A program made the translations under genes and the position numbers. DNA of 8,267 nt, from positions 1 to 8,267 of the forward strand of contig DATIHF010000077.1 of the NCBI GenBank assembly GCA_035480955.1, in the 5' to 3' direction. The stretch is from DATIHF01 sp035480955. Lineage in GTDB: Bacteria; Patescibacteriota; Microgenomatia; Woykebacterales; RBG-16-39-9b. Shown here piece by piece: positions 1 through 6,387 of the stretch (its first letter is position 1; each line of letters starts with the position of its first letter). The notes below the pieces were generated by a model. It did no database searches and had not been told where the DNA came from. It saw only the letters and a program-made list of their open reading frames with translations.

Positions 1-32
1 TTCTGCCCAAGCTGTCAGACCAAATAAAATGA
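1..32 (+). CDS. C-terminal end of an unidentified upstream gene (partial)
   Basis: The third frame reads LPKLSDQIK and stops at TGA 30-32, overlapping the methyltransferase ATG at 29-31 as ATGA. That four-base overlap is the usual sign of translational coupling, and the other junctions in this operon are equally tight. Too little is visible to name a product. A competing reading in frame 1 (FCPSCQTK, stop 25-27) has a CxxC pair that could end a zinc ribbon. The overlap makes the first reading somewhat more likely, but the choice is not secure. Confidence 0.35.
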   Translation, partial: LPKLSDQIK

Positions 33-631
33 GAAGTCTTCTTTACAAAAATACCTTCTTCTACAACACCTTTCTTACAGTTACGCATGGTGGCAACTGG
101 TCAAAAAGATTTCATTTGATGACCAAACTAATCGGCAAGAATAAAAAAGTCTTAGATTTGGGCAGTGGTACTAGCGTTCTCTACAATTATCTGGACCTAA
201 GCTGCACTTACGTTGGTATTGAGGCAAACGCGAAGTTTGTTGAAGGCGCCAGACAAAAGAATCTAAATATTATTGAAGGTAATCTATTTGAAGTAGAGTT
301 TCCCAAAGCCGACGTGGTGGTGATCTCGGACATTTTGCACCATATAGTTCCTCTCCACAAAGATCTCATTGAAAAAGCTCTCAGGTCTGCACCAGTCCTA
401 GTCATTTGTGAACCTGATCACAGCCGGGGTATTTTTAATTTTATCTCCAACAACAGACTTTGGTTTAAATATTTTGCTGATAACGACGGCATCAATTCTT
501 ATGAGAAGATGGTTTCTTGGAAATATACGGAAAAAGAGCTACTGGAACTTTTAAAGAAATATGGTTCAGTAAGTTCAGAACTAATTGGTAATACAATGAT
601 AATCAAATTGCAGAGTAACAAAACAAGTTAA
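29..631 (+). CDS. Class I SAM-dependent methyltransferase
   Basis: A 200-residue protein with a Rossmann-type methyltransferase fold. Motif I is VLDLGSG at residues 41-47, the acidic end of strand 2 is YVGIEAN around 61-67 with E65 placed to hold the SAM ribose, and VVVISDILHHI at 96-106 is motif post-II/IV. The family moves a methyl group from S-adenosylmethionine to a small molecule, lipid or sugar. The acceptor cannot be read from this sequence. The ATG at 29 is preferred because it overlaps the upstream TGA and leaves a normal-length N-terminal extension before motif I; the frame is however open to the window edge. No Shine-Dalgarno is visible. It is followed after one base by a GT2 glycosyltransferase, so a glycan or glycolipid substrate is a reasonable inference. 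No signal peptide or membrane segment is seen, so it should be cytoplasmic. Confidence 0.85.
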   Translation: MRSLLYKNTFFYNTFLTVTHGGNWSKRFHLMTKLIGKNKKVLDLGSGTSVLYNYLDLSCTYVGIEANAKFVEGARQKNLNIIEGNLFEVEFPKADVVVISDILHHIVPLHKDLIEKALRSAPVLVICEPDHSRGIFNFISNNRLWFKYFADNDGINSYEKMVSWKYTEKELLELLKKYGSVSSELIGNTMIIKLQSNKTS

Positions 632-632
632 A

Positions 633-1340
633 ATGGAAAAGTTTATCTCAGTCGTTGTGCCTGCTTACAATGAAGAAAAATACCTCACACCCTGCCTAGA
701 GAGCTTGGCGGGACAAGACTACCCGAGGGATAAGTTCGAAATAATCGTTGAGCTTTCCGGTAGCACTGACGCTACCGAAGCGATTGCGCGCAAATTTGCT
801 AAAAAAATCACCAACACTGGTGGAAAAAACGGTGTCAGCGCGGCGCGAGACAATGGTGCCAGAGCGGCAGAAGGGGAGATCATTGCTCAAACTGATGCTG
901 ATACCGTGGTTTCCAAAAACTGGCTCTCTACTATCAATAAAAACTTTGAGGACGACTCAGTCGTTGGGTTGACCGGTAGAGTAGAGTTTTTAGAGGCAAA
1001 CTGGGTCTTTAAAACCTCTGCAAAGTATTTTTACCCAATTTTTGTCAAAACCCTTTTTTCATTGGGCAAAAGTATTTTCTCAGGAATGAATTTCGCGATT
1101 AAAAAAGACACATTTGAGGCGATTGGTGGTTTCAATAAAAATCTAGTTTCCGCCGAGGATCTCGATCTTGGGGTGAGAGCCTCAAAGCTAGGTAAGGTAA
1201 AATTTTGTGATGATATGATAGTTTATACCTCTGCCAGGAGAGTCGATAAATCTCCGACTAAATTTTTAGCACACAATGTAGTCAATGGTTTTAGTTTTTT
1301 GTTTTTAAAAAAAGCCCGCTCTTTTGAAAACATAAGATAA
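633..1340 (+). CDS. Glycosyltransferase family 2 (GT-A fold)
   Basis: A 235-residue GT-A enzyme expected to transfer a sugar from a nucleotide-sugar donor. The N-terminal strand is VVVPAYNEE (7-15), the metal-binding DxD is D88-A-D90 in QTDADTVV, the acceptor-side GGF is at 165-167, and the ED pair that supplies the catalytic base is E175-D176. The usual VDDGSTDGT strand is present in altered form, VELSGSTDAT (39-48), keeping the GSTD core. There are no clear C-terminal transmembrane helices, so it is a short cytosolic or peripheral enzyme rather than a processive synthase. The ATG lies one base after the methyltransferase stop, indicating the same transcript. Donor and acceptor cannot be deduced; the neighbouring GT4 suggests glycolipid or surface-glycan assembly. 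The family call is secure, the role is inferred. Confidence 0.9.
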   Translation: MEKFISVVVPAYNEEKYLTPCLESLAGQDYPRDKFEIIVELSGSTDATEAIARKFAKKITNTGGKNGVSAARDNGARAAEGEIIAQTDADTVVSKNWLSTINKNFEDDSVVGLTGRVEFLEANWVFKTSAKYFYPIFVKTLFSLGKSIFSGMNFAIKKDTFEAIGGFNKNLVSAEDLDLGVRASKLGKVKFCDDMIVYTSARRVDKSPTKFLAHNVVNGFSFLFLKKARSFENIR

Positions 1341-1351
1341 TTTATCAAGAA

Positions 1352-2602
1352 ATGAAAATTGGATTTTTCACAGAAACATACCTACCCTCTCTAAACGGAG
1401 TTTCGGTCACACTAGATTTTGAAAAAAGGAAACTTGAAAGCCTGGGTCACCAAGTCTATGTTTTTGCACCCAAATCCACTGGTGACCACAAAGATGATGA
1501 GACTATTACGCGCTTAAGCTCAATGAAGTTGGTAAACTCTGAGCCAGCGCAAAAACTAGTTTTGCCGATCCCAAATTCAACTCTGAGGAGGACTTTCCGG
1601 GTTGGTTTGGATATCGTCCACGCCCACGGAGGAGGTTTCTTTAGCTTCCTGGGTTACCAGCTGGCCGTTGCCAAAGGTTACCCATATGTTCTGACTTACC
1701 ATGCCTATTTGGCAAAGTATTCCCACTATTTTTTCATCAAGAATGAAGCGGTGACCGAGAGGGCGGCAAAAAATGGCAGCAAGCTGATTTGTAACTTAGC
1801 CGATGTAGTCATCGTCCCGACTGAAAAAATGAAAAAAATTCTCCAAGGCTACGGAGTCAATAAAAAGATCGAAGTAGTCGCCAACCCGATTGATTTGGAA
1901 AAATTCAAAAAGGTCGAGAGAGGTTTCCTCAGAAGTCAGTTTTCGATTGGTGAGGATAAAGTAATCTTGCTGACTGCTTCACGCTTAGGCGTAGAAAAAA
2001 ATATTGAGTTTCTGCTTCGCTCTTATCAAAAAGTAACCAAAAAGGAAGAAAAAAGTGTTTTCGTGATTGCTGGAGACGGACCAAACAAGAAAAAATTAGA
2101 GGATCTAGTCAAAGAGTTAAAAATTGAAGAGAGAGTGATCTTTACTGGTTTTGTAGCCACTGAGGCAATGCCACAAGTTTATTCTGACAGTGATGTTTTC
2201 CTTTTTGCCTCGACCTCGGAAACTCAAGGTATGGTGGTGCCCGAAGCCGCGGCCTGTGGACTTCCGGTGATTGTTGTCAAAGATGAAGCTTACGTAGAAG
2301 CAGTCACAGACTCTTTCAATGGTTACGTTGTGAAAGAGCAGGCCAAGGCCTTTGCGGAGAAAATTTTGGAACTAATCAATGACCAACCGAAAAGGTTGGA
2401 ATTTGGCGCAAACTCAGAAAAACTTATCTCGGAGAACTTTGATAACGACGTGATCATAGAAAAGCTTGTCTCAGTCTATCGAGAGGCGATTAGAATCAGG
2501 AAACAAGAGCCTCGTGTGAGCAATCGAATCCGGGCTCGCTTCAAAAGCTTTGCCGGTCTCTTTCGTTACGTGAAAGAACTGAACAGGAAACTAGGTTTCT
2601 GA
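1352..2602 (+). CDS. Glycosyltransferase family 4 (GT-B), diacylglycerol glucosyltransferase-like
   Basis: A 416-residue retaining GT-B enzyme. The N-terminal acceptor domain begins MKIGFFTETYLPSLNGVSVT with the glycine-containing loop near residue 16, followed by DIVHAHGGG (87-95) and TYHAYLAKYSHYF (115-127). That last stretch resembles the H-T-x-Y-x-x-Y-x-H-Y block of bacterial diacylglycerol and diglucosyl-diacylglycerol glucosyltransferases. The donor domain has SRLGVEKNIEFLL (210-222), with basic R211 and K216 expected at the donor phosphates, GDGP (241-244), and the EX7E motif E290-TQGMVVP-E298. It probably adds glucose or a related hexose to a membrane lipid acceptor, binding the membrane peripherally. 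The basic C-terminal tail (about 380-410, rich in R and K) fits that. It starts 11 bases after the GT2 stop, without a clear Shine-Dalgarno. The GT4 assignment is firm; the lipid acceptor is an inference, and a PimB-like mannosyltransferase is the alternative. Confidence 0.9.
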   Translation: MKIGFFTETYLPSLNGVSVTLDFEKRKLESLGHQVYVFAPKSTGDHKDDETITRLSSMKLVNSEPAQKLVLPIPNSTLRRTFRVGLDIVHAHGGGFFSFLGYQLAVAKGYPYVLTYHAYLAKYSHYFFIKNEAVTERAAKNGSKLICNLADVVIVPTEKMKKILQGYGVNKKIEVVANPIDLEKFKKVERGFLRSQFSIGEDKVILLTASRLGVEKNIEFLLRSYQKVTKKEEKSVFVIAGDGPNKKKLEDLVKELKIEERVIFTGFVATEAMPQVYSDSDVFLFASTSETQGMVVPEAAACGLPVIVVKDEAYVEAVTDSFNGYVVKEQAKAFAEKILELINDQPKRLEFGANSEKLISENFDNDVIIEKLVSVYREAIRIRKQEPRVSNRIRARFKSFAGLFRYVKELNRKLGF

Positions 2603-3034
2603 ATGAGAAATCTGCTCTTTGAACCAGTGTTTGACGCTTCGTCGGAGAAAATTTGGGAAATTGTCAAAGACGTTAACAATTATTCAAACTACATTGAGTT
2701 TTGCCAAAAATCCGAACTTTTTGGAGATTTTCGAGAAGGTTCTCACTGGATTGATCACTCAACGGTAGCTTTTGTACCTATGGATATAAAACACGAGATT
2801 ATTAAAATTGTTCCACAAAAGGAGATTATTTATAAAATAAACTTACCTTCCGGAGGAGCACTCTGGCAAAAGTTTTATTTCGAACCTTTGGGAGAGCGAA
2901 CTAAACTTCGGATCGAGATCGAAATAAACTTTACCAATAAGCTCGTCGATGCTTTGATTGGCCAAGTAATTTACCGACGGAATCAAATAATGATCGAAAC
3001 AACTATCAATAATTTCAAAAAAGGACTCTCCTGA
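2603..3034 (+). CDS. SRPBCC-fold (START/polyketide cyclase-like) protein
   Basis: A 143-residue protein with the pattern of a SRPBCC helix-grip domain: an opening strand (LLFEPVFDASSEKIWEIV, 4-21) and a following helix with a pattern common in these proteins (DVNNYSNYIEF, 23-33). Alternating strands then follow, through KFYFEPLGERTKLRIEIEI (90-108), before a long C-terminal helix (about 112-142). The fold encloses a hydrophobic ligand cavity. Members bind lipids or act as cyclases, CoQ-binding chaperones or hydrolase-like enzymes; nothing here selects one. The ATG abuts the GT4 stop with no gap, and the TGA shares a base with the next ATG. Being coupled to a probable glycolipid glycosyltransferase makes lipid binding attractive but unproven. 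No export signal is visible. Confidence 0.75.
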   Translation: MRNLLFEPVFDASSEKIWEIVKDVNNYSNYIEFCQKSELFGDFREGSHWIDHSTVAFVPMDIKHEIIKIVPQKEIIYKINLPSGGALWQKFYFEPLGERTKLRIEIEINFTNKLVDALIGQVIYRRNQIMIETTINNFKKGLS

Positions 3035-3831
3035 TGCAGCTTCTTGATGGCAAAGCTTTACGAGACAAAATTATTCTATCTCTTAAAGAGGAAGTCTCAA
3101 ATCTGGGTAAAAAACCCAAACTAGCCATTGTTTTGATAGGCGAGGATGAACCCTCTCTTCGCTATATTAAACAAAAACAAAAAGCGGCAGAGGAGATTGG
3201 AGCCGAAGCTGAACTCCTCCAATTTACCGAGTCTTTTGCCCAAGAAGAGATCATTTATCAAATCAAAAACCTCAACCGCGACAATAGTATTACAGGAATA
3301 ATTGTCCAACTCCCACTGCCAAACAAGATCAGTAAACAGAAAGTTTTGGCGAGTATTGACCCAAAAAAAGACATTGACGGGCTCACTCCAGGTTCGGAAT
3401 TCCAGCCGGCCACACCTTTGGGAATCATGGAACTTCTGAATGAATACAAGGTTGAGGTCAAAGATAAAACCGCAGTAGTGATCGGCCAAAGCGACCTCGT
3501 CGGTGCTCCGTTGAGCAAGAACTTTGAAGAAAAAGGGGCAAAAGTTATTCGTGTTGATATCAACACTCCCAAACCAATCGATCCTCTAGTTCAACAAGGC
3601 GACATTGTCGTCTCCGCAGTTGGTCAGATTGGACTAGTTACGGCGGAAATGGTGAAAGAAGGAGCAGTCGTGATCGATGTTGGGACCAATGTTACTCCCG
3701 AAGGAAAGCTAGTCGGAGATGTCGATTTTGAAAATGTTTCAAAAAAAGCTTCATTTATTACCCCAGTTCCTGGTGGAGTAGGGCCAATGACAGTGGCAAG
3801 TCTAATGAAGAACTTAGTCAAGGCAAGCTAG
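3034..3831 (+). CDS. folD: Bifunctional methylene-THF dehydrogenase / methenyl-THF cyclohydrolase
   Basis: FolD interconverts 5,10-methylene-, methenyl- and 10-formyl-tetrahydrofolate in the cytoplasm, supplying one-carbon units for purines and fMet-tRNA. At 265 residues it is slightly shorter than the usual 280-300. The catalytic Y44 and K48 lie in PSLRYIKQK, VQLPLP is at 91-96, KDIDG (112-116) carries the folate-binding D115, the Rossmann loop is VVIGQSDLVGAP (148-159), and the signature PGGVGPMT is at 246-253. The dinucleotide site reads GQS rather than the common GRS, and strand beta-2 ends V174-D175, where many NADP enzymes have His-Ser; this could shift cofactor preference. The ATG overlaps the previous stop by one base (TGATG), and AAGGA at 3021-3025 is a usable Shine-Dalgarno. 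It is the last gene of the operon. Confidence 0.97.
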   Translation: MQLLDGKALRDKIILSLKEEVSNLGKKPKLAIVLIGEDEPSLRYIKQKQKAAEEIGAEAELLQFTESFAQEEIIYQIKNLNRDNSITGIIVQLPLPNKISKQKVLASIDPKKDIDGLTPGSEFQPATPLGIMELLNEYKVEVKDKTAVVIGQSDLVGAPLSKNFEEKGAKVIRVDINTPKPIDPLVQQGDIVVSAVGQIGLVTAEMVKEGAVVIDVGTNVTPEGKLVGDVDFENVSKKASFITPVPGGVGPMTVASLMKNLVKAS

Positions 3832-3842
3832 GTTTATTTTTT
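3813..3842 (+). terminator. Weak candidate terminator at the folD 3' end
   Basis: CTTAGT (3813-3818) can pair with GCTAGG (3827-3832) through an 8-base loop, including two G.T pairs, and is followed by TTTATTTTTT (3833-3842). The stem is short and lies across the folD stop codon and the clpB 3' end. It is the only hairpin plus T-run noticed at this convergent junction. Stability is doubtful. Confidence 0.25.
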
Positions 3843-5972
3843 CTGAAAACTAATCTTTTTGCCGTCAGTTGTTACCCTAACCCGATCTCCTTTTTTGACT
3901 TTGCCTTCGACAATTTCCAAAGAAAGCTCATCTAGAATCAAATCCTGGATCGCTCTTTTGATTGGGCGAGCTCCGTAAACTGGATCAAAACCTTCTTTCG
4001 CGATTTTCGCCTCGACTTCTTTGTCTACCTCAAGCTCGATTCCTTGATCTTGTAAACGATTAATTACTTTCTTAAGTTGCAATGACGTTATTGACTCAAT
4101 TTCTTTTTCACCCAAAGACTCAAAAACCACGATTTCGTCTAGTCGATTGAGAAATTCTGGTCGGAAACTTTTTCTCACCAAACCCCGGAGCTCTTCCTGC
4201 ATGATCGCTGGAGTCTTACCCGCGTATTTCTGGATAATATCTGACCCCAGATTGCTGGTTAAAATAATGATAGTATTGCGAAAATCTACCGTTCGGCCTC
4301 GGCCATCGGTTAATCTTCCTTCATCAAGCACCTGCAGGAGAGTATTAAAGACATCAGGGTGAGCTTTTTCAACCTCATCAAACAAAATTACGCTGTAAGG
4401 TTTGCGTCGTACCGCTTCAGTGAGTTGCCCACCTTCTTCGTAACCAACATAACCTGGGGGAGCACCGATCAGCCTCGCCACTGCGTGCTGTTCCATATAT
4501 TCACTCATATCGATGCGTATCATTGATTTTTCATCATTAAACATAAATTCCGCTAAAGAGCGCGCTAGCTCAGTTTTCCCAACACCAGTGGGACCAAGAA
4601 ACATAAAGGAACCAATAGGCTTTGACTCTTCAGAAATTCCGGCCCGGTGACGCCGTAGGGCGTTGCTGACAGCCTTTATCGCTGTGTTCTGGTTAATCAT
4701 GCGTTTGTGAATCTCATCCTCCAAATGAGAGAGTTTAGCGGCTTCTGACTCAAGCAAGCGGTTCACGGGTATTCCAGTCCAGCGTGAAACTACACTGGCA
4801 ATATCATCGGTAGTAACTTCTTCACGCAGGATTTGCCCGTCGTGAGAGACTTCTTTGAGTTTTTTGTTCAAAGTTTCAACTTCCTTGGTCAACCCTGGGA
4901 TCTTGCCGTATTTTAGCTCCGCGGCTTTATTGAGATCAGCGTCACGTTCGGCTTGCTCAAGTCCGATTCGTGAGCGTTCCAGATCAGCATTTTTACTGCG
5001 CAGCTGCCTGATAACTTCTTTCTCAGCGTTCCAGCGCTTTTCCAACTTGTCTGACCTTTCTTTGAGCTCTTTTAACTCGTTTTCAACTTTAGTTAACCTT
5101 TCCTTAGAAACTGGATCTTTTTCTTTTTTCAAAGCCTGCTTTTCGATCTCAAGGTGGACGGCCCGGCGTTTCATTTGATCCAGCTCGGTTGGCATGCTTT
5201 CAACTTCAATTTTCAAACTCGCGGTTGCTTCATCTACTAAATCCACCGCTTTGTCAGGCAAGAGTCGGCCCGAAATATAACGAGCGGAGAGAGTAGCCGC
5301 CGCCACGAGCGCTGCGTCGGTGATTCTGATCCCATGGTGGACTTCATATTTTTCCTTGATTCCTCGCAAAATAGCCACCGTATCTTCAACCGAAGGCTCT
5401 TCGACTAAAACTGGCTGAAAGCGGCGCTCGAGAGCGGGATCTTTTTCAATGTATTCGCGATACTCTTTGAGAGTGGTAGCACCAACAGTGTGGAGTTCTC
5501 CTCGAGCTAGTGCGGGTTTGAGAATATTGGCCGCGTCCACCGCGCCTTCGGCTTTACCAGCTCCAACAACTAGGTGAAGCTCGTCAATAAATAAAATATA
5601 TTTACCCGACTCGGTAATTTCTTTGAGAACTTGCTTTAGTCTTTCTTCAAACTCACCACGAAAAGCAGCCCCAGCGAGTAGAGAAGAGATATCAAGCTGA
5701 AAAATTTCTCGGGAACGCAGAGTATCAGGCACGTCACCGGAAACTATTCTCTGTGCCAAACCCTCAACGATCGCAGTTTTACCCACTCCGGCTTCACCAA
5801 TGAGAACAGGATTATTTTTGGTACGACGGGAGAGAACCTGCATGACGCGACGGATTTCCTCGTCCCGACCGATCACTGGATCAAGCTTGCCTTCTTTGGC
5901 GAGCTCAGTGAGATTGCGGCCGTAAGATTCTAGAGGTTTCTTTTCAATTGGGGGAGCAATATTTATTTCCAT
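3834..5972 (-). CDS. clpB: ATP-dependent disaggregase ClpB, N-domain-less form
   Basis: A Hsp100 AAA+ unfoldase that with DnaK threads aggregated proteins through a hexameric pore. Starting at the ATG at 5972 the protein has 712 residues. NBD1 has Walker A GEAGVGKT (59-66), Walker B ILFIDE (126-131) and pore loop AFRGEF; a coiled-coil M domain follows (about 250-385, including ELKYGKIP). NBD2 has Walker A GPTGVGKT (460-467), pore loop GYVGYEEGG (507-515), Walker B ILFDEVEKAH (529-538), FLNRLDE with the likely arginine finger, and sensor-2 GARPIKR (667-673). The long M domain and the absence of a ClpP-binding LGF-type loop after LTSNLGSD separate it from ClpA and ClpC. The Clp_N domain is missing; the length matches the short ClpB form that E. 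coli makes from an internal start. A TTG at 6008 would add 12 residues but lacks a ribosome site and would lie within the predicted promoter. Confidence 0.96.
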   Translation of the reverse strand: MEINIAPPIEKKPLESYGRNLTELAKEGKLDPVIGRDEEIRRVMQVLSRRTKNNPVLIGEAGVGKTAIVEGLAQRIVSGDVPDTLRSREIFQLDISSLLAGAAFRGEFEERLKQVLKEITESGKYILFIDELHLVVGAGKAEGAVDAANILKPALARGELHTVGATTLKEYREYIEKDPALERRFQPVLVEEPSVEDTVAILRGIKEKYEVHHGIRITDAALVAAATLSARYISGRLLPDKAVDLVDEATASLKIEVESMPTELDQMKRRAVHLEIEKQALKKEKDPVSKERLTKVENELKELKERSDKLEKRWNAEKEVIRQLRSKNADLERSRIGLEQAERDADLNKAAELKYGKIPGLTKEVETLNKKLKEVSHDGQILREEVTTDDIASVVSRWTGIPVNRLLESEAAKLSHLEDEIHKRMINQNTAIKAVSNALRRHRAGISEESKPIGSFMFLGPTGVGKTELARSLAEFMFNDEKSMIRIDMSEYMEQHAVARLIGAPPGYVGYEEGGQLTEAVRRKPYSVILFDEVEKAHPDVFNTLLQVLDEGRLTDGRGRTVDFRNTIIILTSNLGSDIIQKYAGKTPAIMQEELRGLVRKSFRPEFLNRLDEIVVFESLGEKEIESITSLQLKKVINRLQDQGIELEVDKEVEAKIAKEGFDPVYGARPIKRAIQDLILDELSLEIVEGKVKKGDRVRVTTDGKKISFQKK

Positions 5973-5979
5973 CAGCAGT

Positions 5980-6008
5980 AAAATAGCACAAAAACCTAGC
6001 ACTTGCAA
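5980..6008 (-). promoter_or_regulatory. Probable clpB promoter, extended -10, leaderless
   Basis: Reading the minus strand, TTGCAA (6008-6003) lies 17 bases before TATTTT (5985-5980), which is preceded by TGTGC and so forms an extended -10. The -10 ends 7 bases before the clpB ATG, placing the predicted transcription start at or within a base of the A of the ATG. No Shine-Dalgarno precedes the ATG, which fits a leaderless mRNA. The same arrangement occurs at the fic gene. No CIRCE-like inverted repeat was found. Confidence 0.5.
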
Positions 6009-6022
6009 GAGAGGAGTGATAA

Positions 6023-6067
6023 ATATAGGTTCAAATTCAGAAAGCTATTTTTAAGAGAAGCCTATAT
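6023..6067. repeat. Short inverted repeat in the clpB upstream region
   Basis: ATATAGG (6023-6029) is the exact reverse complement of CCTATAT (6061-6067), with a 31-base AT-rich spacer. The arms are too short and far apart to be convincing as an RNA hairpin. A further CCTATA occurs at 6197-6202. It could be chance in AT-rich DNA. Confidence 0.2.
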
Positions 6068-6122
6068 CAAAATAACTCTAGGATAGTGAGGGTAGAAATT
6101 TGAAACGACTCATAACAATAAA

Positions 6123-6195
6123 TAAGTTTATAGTTGCGTAAAAATAAGTACAAAGGAACCTGTAAATTCCGTCCCATACTTAAGTTATAGTTACG
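6123..6195. repeat. Imperfect direct repeat upstream of the GC-rich module
   Basis: TAAGTTTATAGTTGCG (6123-6138) recurs as TAAGTTATAGTTACG (6181-6195), differing by one base deletion and one G/A change. The second copy ends nine bases before the -35 element at 6205. The spacing of 58 bases and closeness to the promoter would suit a regulator-binding pair. Otherwise 5973-6204 holds no gene I can support. Confidence 0.35.
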
Positions 6196-6204
6196 ACCTA
6201 TAGC

Positions 6205-6233
6205 TTGACATTTGGATAATTTAGGAATAGAAT
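6205..6233 (+). promoter_or_regulatory. Near-consensus sigma70-type promoter of the GC-rich module
   Basis: TTGACA (6205-6210) is a perfect -35 and TAGAAT (6228-6233) matches the -10 in five of six positions, with the optimal 17-base spacing. Transcription should start near 6240 on the plus strand. It leads into the two exported-protein genes and is the best promoter match in the window. The G+C-rich composition begins immediately after the -10. Confidence 0.75.
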
Positions 6234-6242
6234 CCGGCGCAA

Positions 6243-6265
6243 GTAGAAAGAACGAATTCTTCTAC
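6243..6265 (+). other. Hairpin at the predicted 5' end of the module mRNA
   Basis: GTAG (6243-6246), a bulged A, and AAGAA (6248-6252) pair with TTCTT (6257-6261) and CTAC (6262-6265) around the loop CGAA. This makes a nine-pair stem starting within a few bases of the predicted transcription start. A stem at the extreme 5' end of an mRNA commonly protects against 5'-end-dependent decay. The stem is AT-rich, so its stability is moderate. It is not followed by a T-run and is not a terminator. Confidence 0.5.
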
Positions 6266-6291
6266 CCGCAAGAAGAAGCAGGGAGGGCATA

Positions 6292-6345
6292 GTGCAGGCA
6301 TGGGGGTTCCTATGGCAAGCTAAGCCGTTATCGTACGTTTCGTAG
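6292..6345 (+). CDS. Possible 17-codon leader ORF
   Basis: Within the roughly 145-base leader, GTG at 6292 opens a frame encoding VQAWGFLWQAKPLSYVS that ends at TAG 6343-6345. GGGAGG (6281-6286) sits five bases upstream and is a good Shine-Dalgarno. It is in the same frame as the large gene downstream. It may be a leader peptide, the former N-terminal end of that gene cut by the TAG, or chance. A second tiny frame starts at ATG 6300. No function is proposed. Confidence 0.25.
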   Translation: MQAWGFLWQAKPLSYVS

Positions 6346-6387
6346 TTCGCCGAGCTCATGCGGCGAGAAAGGGAAGAAGATGTGGTG

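Noticed and set aside
1..27. CxxC-containing tail (FCPSCQTK) as a zinc-ribbon C-terminus
   Set aside because: Only eight residues are visible, and the alternative frame ending in an ATGA overlap is a better operon junction.
3121..3572. Minus-strand open frames of 122 and 104 residues inside folD
   Set aside because: They are shadows of a fully conserved folD; no family features.
5973..6008. Twelve-residue N-terminal extension of ClpB from TTG 6008
   Set aside because: No Shine-Dalgarno, a hydrophobic stretch not found in ClpB, and overlap with the predicted promoter; ATG 5972 fits better.
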